The notes: generated by a model not told the origin, from the sequence alone. Counted from the first letter of the stretch, positions 1 to 7,539 are shown. The stretch is 56,642 nucleotides of DNA from an uncultured Lachnospiraceae bacterium (GCA_910585905.1 CAJUID010000016.1:1-56642), one strand, 5' to 3'. A program made the numbers and translations.

Positions 1-12
1 AATAGGAGTTCA

Positions 13-38
13 TTTCATACGGTAATTACCGCATGAAA
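13..38. repeat. 26-bp palindrome
   Basis: The arms TTTCATACGG and CCGCATGAAA flank TAATTA, with a single A/C mismatch. No T-run follows on either strand, so a terminator is not supported. It may be an operator or a small palindromic repeat; the role is unknown. Confidence 0.35.
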
Positions 39-122
39 AAAGACTATAACCGTTAGTGTCATAGCCTTTTAAAGATTGAGGAAGTCCCTTTTTTATTTGT
101 ATTTGTTTGTCACCCCTCCGCA

Positions 123-322
123 CTATCCAACATCTCCTGCAAAAACAAACGCGCCAACATCCCAATACCAAAAGGAATCTGCGCCATTTTCCAACAAATA
201 ATTTTCACACAATGCTTTCATATCCGGTAGATTCATCCCAACTTTAATCATGCCGGCTGCAACTTTATAGTTGCCCGATTTAAGTTTTGCATTGAAAAAT
301 ACAAGTCAAGCGTTTCCTTTGC
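123..322 (-). pseudogene. Remnant of an M24-family (Xaa-Pro) peptidase
   Basis: Read on the minus strand, about 50 codons up to a TAG at 123-125 give a peptide containing KVAAGMIKVGMN, then LCENYLLENGADSFWYWDVG and AFVFAGD. This resembles the central part of M24/aminopeptidase-P-like proteins as I remember them. The sequence preceding it (KETLDLYF) lies in another frame, so a frameshift is likely, and neither a start codon nor the metal-binding half remains. It sits directly downstream of the GNAT gene. The family assignment is from memory of this motif and is moderate only; a degraded coding remnant is more certain than the name. Confidence 0.4.
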
Positions 323-338
323 CACGCTATATCCATTG

Positions 339-476
339 AGTCAAATACCCCGCTGCAAGCAACGGGGCATGACTTAGCTTCTTTTTAGCAAGTTCGCCCC
401 AGAGGGGCGGGGTATTTGACCCTCGCGGCAGTCGCCAAATGCGAGCAAGCTCGCGCTTGGCTCGTTGCTTCGCGGG
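339..476. mobile_element. R1 palindromic element, copy 1 (138 bp)
   Basis: An outer inverted repeat, GTCAAATACCCCGC with GCGGGGTATTTGAC, encloses smaller hairpins (CCCCG/CGGGG and CGCCCC/GGGGCG). A second module follows that is a hairpin around GCGAGCAAGCTCGC. The end near 476 abuts AATAAA on the plus strand (TTTATT on the minus strand). It has no coding capacity of its own but is translated in frame as the tail of the GNAT ORF. Copy 2 lies at 859-997 in the same orientation. Confidence 0.8.
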
Positions 477-858
477 AATAAATGCTGTTTTATCGTCACT
501 GTTATACCCTGCCTTTCTGTAAAAATCCAATGTGCTTTTTTTCTTAGAGCCTGTGAGCAACATCATTTTATAGCAGTTTTCTTTTATGGCAATCACTTTT
601 GCGTAATCTAAGCACTGCGTTGCCAGTCCTCTTTTTCTGAACTTTTCATCAGTTATCACATTTTCAATAAAAGCATACGGCTGCTGGTTGTGAGTCAGGT
701 TGGGAATGATGACGCAGACACAGGAAGATACAATTTCCCCATTTTCTTCAGCAACAATCACGTGATGATTTTTATCTTGAAAAATATCATTCCAAATCTG
801 CAAAAGTTCAGCCATTTTTTCCGGCATAGGATTATCATGCAGCTGCATATACAATCTT

Positions 859-997
859 AGTCAAATACCCCGCTGCAGAGCAACGGGGCATGACTTAGCT
901 TCCCTTTAGCAAGTTCGCCCCAGAGGGGCGGGGTATTTGACCCGCGCGCAGTCGCCAAGTGCAAGCAAACTTGCGTTTGGCTCGTTGCGTACGCGAG
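859..997. mobile_element. R1 palindromic element, copy 2 (139 bp)
   Basis: It is closely similar to copy 1 along its whole length and has the same orientation. It interrupts the 5' part of the GNAT gene. The left flank on the plus strand is ACAATCTT and the right flank is AATAAACC. No target duplication is visible. Removing exactly 139 bp restores the GNAT frame. The design is a hairpin-rich, non-coding, MITE-like element. Confidence 0.8.
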
Positions 998-1088
998 AAT
1001 AAACCGTCTAAATCGTTTTTCACTATTTCTCTAATCATATATGGAATCCTTTCTTATTATTCGTTTCTTTATCATATCTTGGTTAAAA

Positions 1089-1766
1089 TCAATTCTTAAT
1101 AGAAGAGAAATAAGGTGTATTCAGAATGTCATTGAAACTTACAACAGCTACTACTCCATTGGGAATTTCTTTATTATTCCGATTCATCCAAATAGTATTG
1201 ATTCCCAAATTGGATGCTCCTTTAATATCACTATTTAAGGAGTCACCAATATGCACTACCTCTTGTGGATCCAAATTGGTTTCTTTCAAAGCCATTTCAA
1301 ATAATTCTGTGCGAGGTTTATACGATTTCGCATCTTCACTCGTGAATATCTTGATAGGAGTTAAACCGTGATAATGGATTGCAGCTATAATATCATCGGT
1401 ATCTATGTTGGACACTATATAGTACGGAATATTACATGAATCTAAAAAATTTGCAGCATCTTCAAATATGGGAGGTTTTCTCCAATGCTTAAACATTTTT
1501 TGGCTTAATTCATTAGCGCTGGCATTAGATTCAAATTTCTTTAATGTTATTTCAAGCGATTCTATTTCTAATTCTTTTTGGGTTTTAAAACGATTACCAA
1601 AAGAATTCATATACAATTCTTGAAATATCTTCCACCAATAGCTGCCAATGGTTAATTTATTCGTACCATTTCCAGTATTACTGATAATCGTTGTAATTTC
1701 ATCAATTACCACACCGTCTTCATGCACAATTGTGCCATAAAAATCAAAAAATAAGGCTTTTATCAT
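1089..1766 (-). CDS. HAD-superfamily hydrolase
   Basis: This 225-residue protein starts at ATG 1766, chosen because GGAGG lies 5 nt upstream; the longer frame would need a TTG inside the ribosome site. HAD motifs are in order: motif I FFDFYGTIV near the N-terminus (the nucleophile Asp, with Tyr where many have Asp at +2), motif II serine in YIVSNIDTDD, the motif III lysine in SYKPRTELF, and motif IV HIGDSLNSDIKGA. An insert between motifs I and II is a C1-type cap. It resembles small phosphatases such as the YjjG-type nucleotidases; the substrate cannot be read from the sequence. It lies upstream of the GNAT gene on the same strand, about 50 bp away, and the two may have been co-transcribed. 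Confidence 0.8.
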   Translation of the reverse strand: MIKALFFDFYGTIVHEDGVVIDEITTIISNTGNGTNKLTIGSYWWKIFQELYMNSFGNRFKTQKELEIESLEITLKKFESNASANELSQKMFKHWRKPPIFEDAANFLDSCNIPYYIVSNIDTDDIIAAIHYHGLTPIKIFTSEDAKSYKPRTELFEMALKETNLDPQEVVHIGDSLNSDIKGASNLGINTIWMNRNNKEIPNGVVAVVSFNDILNTPYFSSIKN

Positions 1767-1873
1767 ATACTCCTCCAAATAAAACTCTCTAAAACAATAT
1801 GTTCTCGTCTATAATACCACATTCTTTGGTATTTATCATTAAGAAGTTGTTATATATGGTAAAGACCGAAAGC

Positions 1874-2125
1874 CTATCTCGCCCCTCGGTCTTTGCTTGT
1901 AACTGTTCTTTGTTGCTGATGGCCTGCTGTTTTCTTTTGTAGCTTTTGGAACCGTTCAAGCACACTTTCCTTATCTTGTCTATGGCTTCCCTTTCCATAA
2001 GCTTTTTCCCAATTAACTACCTGTTCCATATAATCTACATAGGCACTCTGGGATTTGTGATATGCCGTGTAAAACTTCTATACATTCTGATAACCGTATC
2101 TTTTGGCAATCCCCGACAAGCCAAC
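1874..2125 (-). pseudogene. C-terminal remnant of a MobA/MobL-type relaxase
   Basis: One minus-strand frame reads IAKRYGYQNV, an internal TAG at 2078-2080, then KFYTAYHKSQSAYVDYMEQV and ends in VTSKDRGAR followed by TAG. The charged, coiled-coil-like tail and the final K-D-(R/K)-G-A-R are what I remember from the ends of MobA/MobL relaxases on clostridial mobilisable elements. A TAA bounds it upstream and no nuclease domain is present. It marks a former mobilisable plasmid or transposon next to the chitinase gene. Confidence 0.5.
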
Positions 2126-2132
2126 TTATAAT

Positions 2133-2162
2133 TTGCTTGTGTCTGCTATTTTATGGTATAAT
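2133..2162 (+). promoter_or_regulatory. Probable sigma-A promoter of the chitinase gene
   Basis: TTGCTT, an 18-bp spacer and TATAAT with an upstream TGG (extended -10). It lies about 100 bp before the ATG at 2260. Confidence 0.5.
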
Positions 2163-2259
2163 GTTGGTAATTAAAAAGGTAATATATTATTTTTAAAGGT
2201 ACACAGATTTACTATAAGTAAACTATAAAGCACAACCTGAAAGGAGGATAACATAAATT

Positions 2260-3507
2260 ATGAAAAGAATAAAATCTTTATTGCCAAAAGGCTTTTTTAT
2301 TATTATAGCTTTTTTATTGGCACTGTTCCCACTGCTGCTTTCTTGGCCTGGCAAAGCCGCTGCTGTAAAAGAATGGGACAAGGACAGCATTTATGTAGCT
2401 GGAAACCTTGTGAGCCGCGATGGAATTATTTATGAGGCGGCATGGTGGACACAGGGCGAAGACCCTGCAAAACAGTCTGATGAATGGGGAGTCTGGAGAA
2501 TACCAAGCGGGACAGCAGCTAAGCCTGGAAAGAAACCTGATACAACACCAAATACAAAAAAAACACAAGAAAAACCAGTAAAAACAGCTGGCAGCAAGGA
2601 TAGACACACTGGACTGGCAAGCCACATAATTACAGGATACTGGCAAAATTTTAACAATGGTGCTAAATGCCTCAAAATCAGCGATGTACCAAAGGAATAT
2701 AACCTTATTGCTGTGGCATTTGCAAAACAGGCTTCTGTTTCTGGAAGGGTAACTTTCCGTCTGGATGAAACACTTTGCCAAAAGTTAGGCGGATATAATA
2801 AGCTACAGTTTATTAATGATATTAAAGCTGCCAGGAAAAAAGGACAGCGTGTAATCATATCAATAGGAGGTGAAAACGGGACAGTAAGTGTTACTAACAC
2901 AAAAGAAGCCAAACGGTTTGCTGGCAGTATATATAATCTTATGAAGGAATATGGTTTTGATGGAGTGGATATTGACCTGGAACATGGCATCAACTCCAAA
3001 TATATGGCAAAGGCTTTGCGGCTGCTTTCAAAAAAAGCTGGAAAAAGCCTGATTATCACTTTAGCTCCACAGACTTTAGATATGCAGAATAAAAATACAG
3101 AATACTTTAAACTGGCTTTAAAAATAAAAGATATACTTACTATTGTTAATACCCAGTATTATAATTCTGGTTCTATGCTTGGAGCTGATGGAAAAGTTTA
3201 TTCCCAAGGGAGTGCGGATTTCTTGGCTGCCCTGGCTTCTATACAATTGGAAAACGGATTAAGGCCAGACCAGACAGGTATAGGAGTCCCTGCTTCAGTA
3301 AAAGGGGCGGGAAGTGGTTATATTTCACCTTCCATAGTAAACAAAGCTTTAAATTGCCTGGTAAAAGGAAAAAAAACAGGCAGTTATAAGCCAAAGAAAA
3401 ATTATAAGAAACTACGTGGTGTTATGTGCTGGTCTGTCAACTGGGATGCGGATAATCATTATAAATTCCTAAAAAAAGTAGCACCAGTTATTGCCAGCCT
3501 TCCATAA
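2260..3507 (+). CDS. Secreted GH18 chitinase-like protein with N-terminal CBM5/12-like domain
   Basis: This 415-residue protein starts behind AAAGGAGGATAAC. Residues 1-35 form a signal peptide (Lys-rich start, long hydrophobic run, AAA near the cut). Residues 37-82 resemble a chitin-binding CBM5/12 domain, with IYVAGNLVSRDGIIYEAAWW and EWGVW. A Thr/Pro/Lys linker follows to about 115. The rest is a GH18 barrel with the SIGG motif at 201-204 and the catalytic DGVDIDLE, the acid Glu being residue 241. The Trp-containing GVMCWSVNWD sits near the end. It probably hydrolyses chitin or related beta-1,4-GlcNAc polymers outside the cell. It lies between a relaxase remnant and an IS, with no partner genes, so acquisition by transfer is plausible. 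Confidence 0.88.
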   Translation: MKRIKSLLPKGFFIIIAFLLALFPLLLSWPGKAAAVKEWDKDSIYVAGNLVSRDGIIYEAAWWTQGEDPAKQSDEWGVWRIPSGTAAKPGKKPDTTPNTKKTQEKPVKTAGSKDRHTGLASHIITGYWQNFNNGAKCLKISDVPKEYNLIAVAFAKQASVSGRVTFRLDETLCQKLGGYNKLQFINDIKAARKKGQRVIISIGGENGTVSVTNTKEAKRFAGSIYNLMKEYGFDGVDIDLEHGINSKYMAKALRLLSKKAGKSLIITLAPQTLDMQNKNTEYFKLALKIKDILTIVNTQYYNSGSMLGADGKVYSQGSADFLAALASIQLENGLRPDQTGIGVPASVKGAGSGYISPSIVNKALNCLVKGKKTGSYKPKKNYKKLRGVMCWSVNWDADNHYKFLKKVAPVIASLP

Positions 3508-3548
3508 TACAACCTGTGCCAGTTTGGATATTTAAAAACAGGGCTTGT

Positions 3549-3567
3549 CGGTTAATACCGATTTTTA
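3549..3567 (+). terminator. Small rho-independent terminator after the chitinase gene
   Basis: TCGGT-TAAT-ACCGA followed by TTTTT, about 40 bp after the stop codon. Confidence 0.55.
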
Positions 3568-3580
3568 AGCTCTGAATCTT

Positions 3581-3647
3581 AAAATACGAATCTCCCGTAG
3601 AAATCAGTGTTTTTAATACCTGACCTTCTGCGGGAGATTCGTATTTT
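3581..3647. repeat. Long hairpin with 17-22 bp arms
   Basis: AAAATACGAATCTCCCG and CGGGAGATTCGTATTTT are perfect complements. The stem extends through a T/G pair and AGAA/TTCT. It lies between the chitinase gene and the transposase. It may be a bidirectional terminator or the boundary hairpin of the insertion sequence. Confidence 0.55.
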
Positions 3648-5542
3648 TTCTTTTCCGTATGTATTTTAGGGCGCAAAAACCCCTTGGCTGCATTTTTGAA
3701 AGCGCACTTTTTCTAAGCAGCCTTTTCTTCCGTTTTTCCTTCAAATTTTTGGATTTTATCATGAAGAAAACGATGATATTTATTTATGTTCCGACCAATG
3801 GCATACAGCATGAATTCTTTATACACCTTTTCTGATGTCCGGTAGTTGAACCGCCGGAAGCTATCGTTTTCTTTGATATCTCCAAAATGTCCTTCTGTCT
3901 GGATGGAACGGATCTGGCGGTTTAGGATCCCTTTCTCACTCTGGATGTTTGCATGGGATTCTTCTTTCAATGTTTCCCACTGCTCATTGATCTTCATGAC
4001 TTTATTTTTCCTGGCATCTTTTTCAGCATTATATTTATATAAGCATTTCGCTTTGTGTTCACAGCCGCTACAGTCTGCACATCCATACACCTCAAAGGTC
4101 TGTGTATAACCATCCTGTTTTTTGGTCTCTGTGCGGATATGATGCAGTTCTCTTCCGTCACGGCAAACATAATACAGTTCATCCTCAAACACCTGTGTTT
4201 TCATGTTGTAATGCTTTCCAATCTCTTCTGTATAAGCACGTGTTTTCCGCTTTTCATGATCCTGCAGCTTAATGTAACTGGATATTCTATTTTCCTTCAA
4301 ATACAGGAGATTCTTCTCACTGCAATAACCGCTGTCTGCCGTCACTTCCTCAAGGATATCCCCGAATGCTCTTTTATGTTTTTCCAAAACCGGGATCAGT
4401 GTGTTATAATCTGTCCGGTCATTGCTGACATAAGCATGGACAATGAAATAATTCTCTACTGCAATCTGGACATTATATGCAGCCTTTCACTGTCCGTTCA
4501 GCATGTGGTCCTCTTTCATTCTCATAAAGGTGGCTTCTAAATCTGTTTTGGAATAACTGTTCCTGTCCTTTCCCATAATCTCAAAGCACTCTTTGTATCC
4601 CATAAGGCGTTCGCCGCAGCTTTCCAGTTCTTCATAAAGCTGCTGGAGCTCCGGTTTCCTCTTCCCTTTTCCATAAACGAATGCAGTCTGTTCCTTCTCT
4701 GAGATCTGCATCAGATTTTTCTGGAGCTTCAGGATTTCCATGGGAGAACAGTTGTCAATCTCAATGATTGTATTATTCGGTAACTTTTTATGTTTTGTCA
4801 GTTTTCGTTTCCGGTTCTTTTCAATAACTTCCCTTACCTTATCCATTCCTTCGACCACAAACATATGCGCATGGGGAATATCATGTTTTATGCCGTACTC
4901 ATTTTCATCAATCAATGTATTATATTTCTGATACAACGAATCAATCGTATCCAATAATCCTGCAAGATGGTAATTGATCGTTCCTCTCCACACAAATGTA
5001 TAGCGGTTTGCATTGGCCTCTATTTTAGTCCCATCGATAAAAAGGGATTTCAATGTGATTAAGCCTTCTTTTTGCAGGCGGCGCAGGAACTGGTAATTTA
5101 GCTCATCCAGTACATCAGAAGTCAGTTTTTTATTCTTAAACTCATAGAAGGCATCCCTTTTGGGTTTCTGTCCTTTGGTAAGCCAGATAAATGCAAGGTC
5201 TCTTTCACATAATTCCACAATACGGTCAACAGCCCTTATCCCACGCATGTTTGCGTAAGTAACTACAGCATACATCATAATTGGGTTGTACCCGGTTCTT
5301 CCCTTATCTGAACAATTGGCTAACAAGCCAGAAAAATCTAATTCCTCCATCACTTTTTTCAGGGTATAGACTGGATCGTCGTGAGGTAAACTCAATTCGA
5401 AGAAACTGAAATTAATTTTCTGTTGCCCAATTTCAAAAAAATCGTTATAATATTTATTGTTTGGCATAGTTACATTATAACATGTAACGGAGAGAAGATG
5501 GTTGTCGTTAGCCATCTTTTTTCTCTTTTTATGTAAAAGTTT
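3648..5542. mobile_element. Insertion sequence, IS1182/DDE_Tnp_1 type, approximate limits
   Basis: The limits are taken from the two strong hairpins that bracket the transposase (3581-3647 and 5543-5582). I could not identify convincing terminal inverted repeats or a target duplication by eye, so the ends may be off by tens of bases. Confidence 0.45.
3713..5515 (-). pseudogene. IS1182-type transposase with one in-frame stop codon
   Basis: Two open segments (4487-5515 and 3713-4387) lie in the same frame, separated only by a TGA at 4487-4489 and 33 open codons. The product would be 600 codons. The N-terminal part has the DUF772-like domain (NPIMMYAVVTYANMRGIRAV) and the first DDE Asp in LFIDGTKIEANAN. 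After the stop come AYNVQIAVENYFI and EVTADSGYCSEKNLLYLK (second Asp), then a Cys-rich CSGCEHKAKC and the late Glu region GHFGDIKENDSFRRF. All catalytic parts therefore survive and only codon 343 is lost; Leu is usual there by memory. Translation starts at 5515, although the frame may open slightly later. Confidence 0.85.
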
Positions 5543-5582
5543 CAGAGGCAGGTGTGATTCGCATGAATCACACCTGCCTCTG
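5543..5582. terminator. Perfect 18-bp-arm hairpin upstream of the transposase
   Basis: CAGAGGCAGGTGTGATTC, the loop GCAT, then the exact complement. No T-run follows on either strand, so its role as a terminator is uncertain. It may shield the transposase from read-through or be an IS-end structure. Confidence 0.45.
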
Positions 5583-5629
5583 TTTGGAACTACCTATTTC
5601 CCGACAGCCCCTATTTCTTTTATAACGGT

Positions 5630-5783
5630 TGCTGTGGCTTTATTACTTCGTTGGCTATCGATCGGCAGACTGTACGGGCGTTCCAGAAGTACAATAAACA
5701 GTTGAAGAAATGTTGCACTGAAACAGTAGTGGAAAGAATGGGAGAGTTTGGAACATGAGGAACAAAAAGCTGATACCTTTTGA
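5630..5783 (+). pseudogene. Remnant of a Tn916-like sigma-70 family factor (region 4)
   Basis: One frame reads IGRLYGRSRSTINS, TGA, RNVALKQ, TAG, WKEWESLEHEEQKADTF, stop. That is the region-4 helix-turn-helix and tail of the small sigma factors carried by Tn916-like conjugative transposons. Just upstream, LYYFVGYRSAD is in another frame, so there is at least one frameshift as well as two nonsense codons. It overlaps the start of the HTH gene at 5755, as in intact elements of this type. Confidence 0.6.
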
Positions 5784-5958
5784 GGTAATCCAAAAAGCCG
5801 TTGCCGGAGAGCCAGAAGCGGTAGACGCAGTATTGCGGCACTACACCGCACACATCAAATACCTGTCTGTATACAAGGGGTATATCAATGATGATACACA
5901 GGACAGATTAAAGGCTAAACTGGTTGAAGCCATGTTGAAATTCCGCTTTGACCGATAG
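5755..5958 (+). CDS. Small HTH-domain protein of a Tn916-like conjugative element
   Basis: This 67-residue protein contains IPFEVIQKAVAGEPEAVDAV, then AHIKYLSVYKGYINDD and the end LLxxMLKFRFDR-type tail (here VEAMLKFRFDR). It closely matches the small helix-turn-helix proteins encoded right after the sigma factor in Tn916-family elements, probably a regulator of transfer or excision. The reading frame is complete, but the upstream sigma gene is dead and no integrase, excisionase or transfer genes follow, so this is most likely an orphan left by a deleted element. Confidence 0.7.
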   Translation: MRNKKLIPFEVIQKAVAGEPEAVDAVLRHYTAHIKYLSVYKGYINDDTQDRLKAKLVEAMLKFRFDR

Positions 5959-6310
5959 GAAGTAGCAAAGACTGCTTTTGCCCTCAATTTATTATGGGGC
6001 TTGTTACGCAGTAGGGGTTATTTTGCCCTTAATTTATGCCGCTTTGCGGGCGTTAAAATGACGGGGGTAAAGGTTTTTATATGTCTGCCCTCAAAAATGG
6101 CGTTCTATTGCGTAACAGAAATAAAAAAGCAATTATTTTCAATTCTATTTTTCAAATCATATATGGAAGATAACCTGTTTTACAAATCGTTATATAAATA
6201 TAGTACTTTTGTTATCCTAAATAATTGTATATAAATTGAATTTGAAATAAGTTTTCTTGTAACTAAGAACACTAACATTGCACATAACACAATAAATTTA
6301 CAAGAATATA
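5959..6310. other. AT-rich stretch without a recognisable gene
   Basis: About 350 bp of increasingly AT-rich DNA between the conjugative-element remnant and the promoter of the next gene. The 77-residue open frame at 6001-6234 has low-complexity content and no convincing ribosome site. Inverted and direct TTACAAGAA motifs near the end are listed separately. Confidence 0.5.
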
Positions 6311-6326
6311 TTGACTTTTACAAGAA
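6254..6326. promoter_or_regulatory. Three copies of TTACAAGAA around a promoter (possible operators)
   Basis: TTCTTGTAA (inverted) at 6254-6262, and TTACAAGAA at 6298-6306 and 6318-6326. The last two are exactly 20 bp apart, about two helical turns. The third lies in the spacer between the -35 and -10 boxes of the next gene, where a bound repressor would block polymerase. Confidence 0.45.
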
Positions 6327-6339
6327 AAAATAATAAGAT
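6311..6339 (+). promoter_or_regulatory. Sigma-A promoter of the wHTH/NDT-like gene
   Basis: TTGACT, a 17-bp spacer and TAAGAT, about 24 bp before the ATG at 6363. The expected 5' leader is therefore very short. Confidence 0.6.
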
Positions 6340-6362
6340 ATGGTAGAAAGGAGCGTGTAATC

Positions 6363-7286
6363 ATGACAAAAAGCGCAATAATACAAGAAAAAGTCATAGA
6401 TTTTCTTGCAGACGGCTGTCCGCATACTGTACAAGAAATAAAAAGTCTCCTAGAGCAAGTTGGAATTTCTGATTATTCAGAAGGACAGTTTTCCGGTTCA
6501 ATAAACACATTACTTAGAAACAAGTCTATTAAAAAAACAGACAGAGGAATTTATGTTATAAACCAAAATCAAGGGGGTATATCTCTTATGAAAACATGTT
6601 TTGTAGTATCTCCTATTGGAGATGTAGGAAGTGAAACAAGAATCAATGCGGACAAGCTATTCAAGTATATTATTAGTCCTGTTTGTGAGATCTGTGGCTT
6701 TGAAGCAGTGCGTGTAGACCAAATTAACGATTCAGATTCAATTACACAAACTATTATTGATAAGCTTTTATCGTCAGAACTTGTCATAGCTGATATATCC
6801 GGTCATAACCCAAATGTATTTTATGAAATGGGATATAGAAAATGTACGGACAGACCTATCATTCATCTTAAGAAAAAAGGAGAGAGCATACCGTTTGATG
6901 TAAATACAGTAAGGACTTTTGAATATGATTTAACTGATTTGGATAATGTAGAGGAAACAAAAAAGCGTTTGGAGCAAACAATAGGAACATTTTCTTTTGA
7001 AATTCAAGATAATACACTTGGACAAGACGAAGAACAAAGTAAACAGATATTTTCTCAAGGTATTCTTACTATGTTATATCAAATTCAGGACTCTATTACT
7101 GAATTAAAAGAGCAAATAAGCAAAAAAGATACAGAAACTATTCAAGCAAAAATGCAAACCAGTTTAAATAATGTGCAAAAGGAAGAATCTACAGATACGA
7201 ATATGATGAAAATGTTGTTACCAGAATTGATTAAAAACCTGGGAATCACTGCAAAATCTTATGCAGATGGCGGAAATAGCCAATAA
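6363..7286 (+). CDS. Winged-helix plus nucleoside-deoxyribosyltransferase-like (TIR-like) protein, candidate defence effector
   Basis: This 307-residue protein starts behind AAGGAG. Residues 5-68 look like a winged helix (VIDFLADGCPHTVQEIKSLL to TDRGIYVI). Residues 77-195 are a Rossmann-like domain of the nucleoside 2-deoxyribosyltransferase/TIR-like class: CFVVSPIGD, then GFEAVRVDQIND, ELVIADISGHNPNVFYEMGY and RPIIHL. Family members are thought to cleave or bind nucleosides or NAD-like molecules, and several serve in anti-phage immunity. The C-terminal 100 residues are helical with a coiled-coil-like stretch (ILTMLYQIQDSITELKEQIS). It stands alone with its own promoter and terminator beside mobile-element remnants. 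The defence role is inference; a nucleotide-metabolism role is possible. Confidence 0.65.
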   Translation: MTKSAIIQEKVIDFLADGCPHTVQEIKSLLEQVGISDYSEGQFSGSINTLLRNKSIKKTDRGIYVINQNQGGISLMKTCFVVSPIGDVGSETRINADKLFKYIISPVCEICGFEAVRVDQINDSDSITQTIIDKLLSSELVIADISGHNPNVFYEMGYRKCTDRPIIHLKKKGESIPFDVNTVRTFEYDLTDLDNVEETKKRLEQTIGTFSFEIQDNTLGQDEEQSKQIFSQGILTMLYQIQDSITELKEQISKKDTETIQAKMQTSLNNVQKEESTDTNMMKMLLPELIKNLGITAKSYADGGNSQ

Positions 7287-7304
7287 ATTTCAAAAATAAA
7301 TAAA

Positions 7305-7342
7305 GACGAGTGAAAAGCGATATAAACTTTTCACTCGTTTTC
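7305..7342 (+). terminator. Rho-independent terminator after the NDT-like gene
   Basis: ACGAGTGAAAAG and CTTTTCACTCGT arms with a 9-nt loop, followed by TTTTC. It begins 18 bp after the stop codon. Confidence 0.8.
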
Positions 7343-7539
7343 TATTTGCACTCTGTTTGTCAGCGTTGATAAAAAAGTTGCTTTGAATACTTCCTTATCG
7401 CCGCGAAGCCAAGTGTTTACAAGTATTTCAAAAGAAAATGAAACGAAAAAAGAAAGAGGAGGAGGATAATGGGTTATCAAGGGCAACAGAACTGAAAAGA
7501 AGAGGACTGATGGCAGCATAAAAGAGTTTTTTAATATGA

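Larger units (their letters stand above)
327..1038 (-). pseudogene. GNAT acetyltransferase gene interrupted by two R1 elements
   Basis: The original gene appears to begin at ATG 1038, behind AAGAAAGGA, with MIREIVKNDLDG, and to end at TAG 327-329 with QWI. Two R1 copies interrupt it. The copy at 859-997 splits codon 14 and shifts the frame. The copy at 339-476 is 138 bp and adds 46 codons in frame, three codons before the stop. Deleting both joins DGLLRLYMQLHDN and TAFIQWI and gives a 144-residue protein, normal for GNAT. The acetyl-CoA loop region RKRGLATQ and the following helix are intact. The only surviving open frame (from TTG 854 or ATG 848) lacks the first strand and helix and has a repeat-encoded tail, so it is probably inactive. 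Confidence 0.75.

Noticed and set aside
339..997. CRISPR-like or composite-transposon interpretation of the direct R1 copies
   Set aside because: Only two copies are 380 bp apart and the gene between is the disrupted host gene itself, so independent insertions explain it better.
2314..3059. Long minus-strand open frames opposite the chitinase gene
   Set aside because: They are shadows of the GH18 gene, with no ribosome sites and no recognisable domains.
4388..4489. Transposase split by a programmed frameshift
   Set aside because: Both parts are in the same frame; only a TGA separates them. No slippery sequence is needed.
4487..4489. TGA as evidence of an alternative genetic code
   Set aside because: All housekeeping genes read normally with standard stops, and the position is not a Trp site in the family as I remember it.
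7343..7539. Short open frames between the two terminators
   Set aside because: Low-complexity Lys/Arg content and no family resemblance. A decayed mobile-element tail is possible but not supported.
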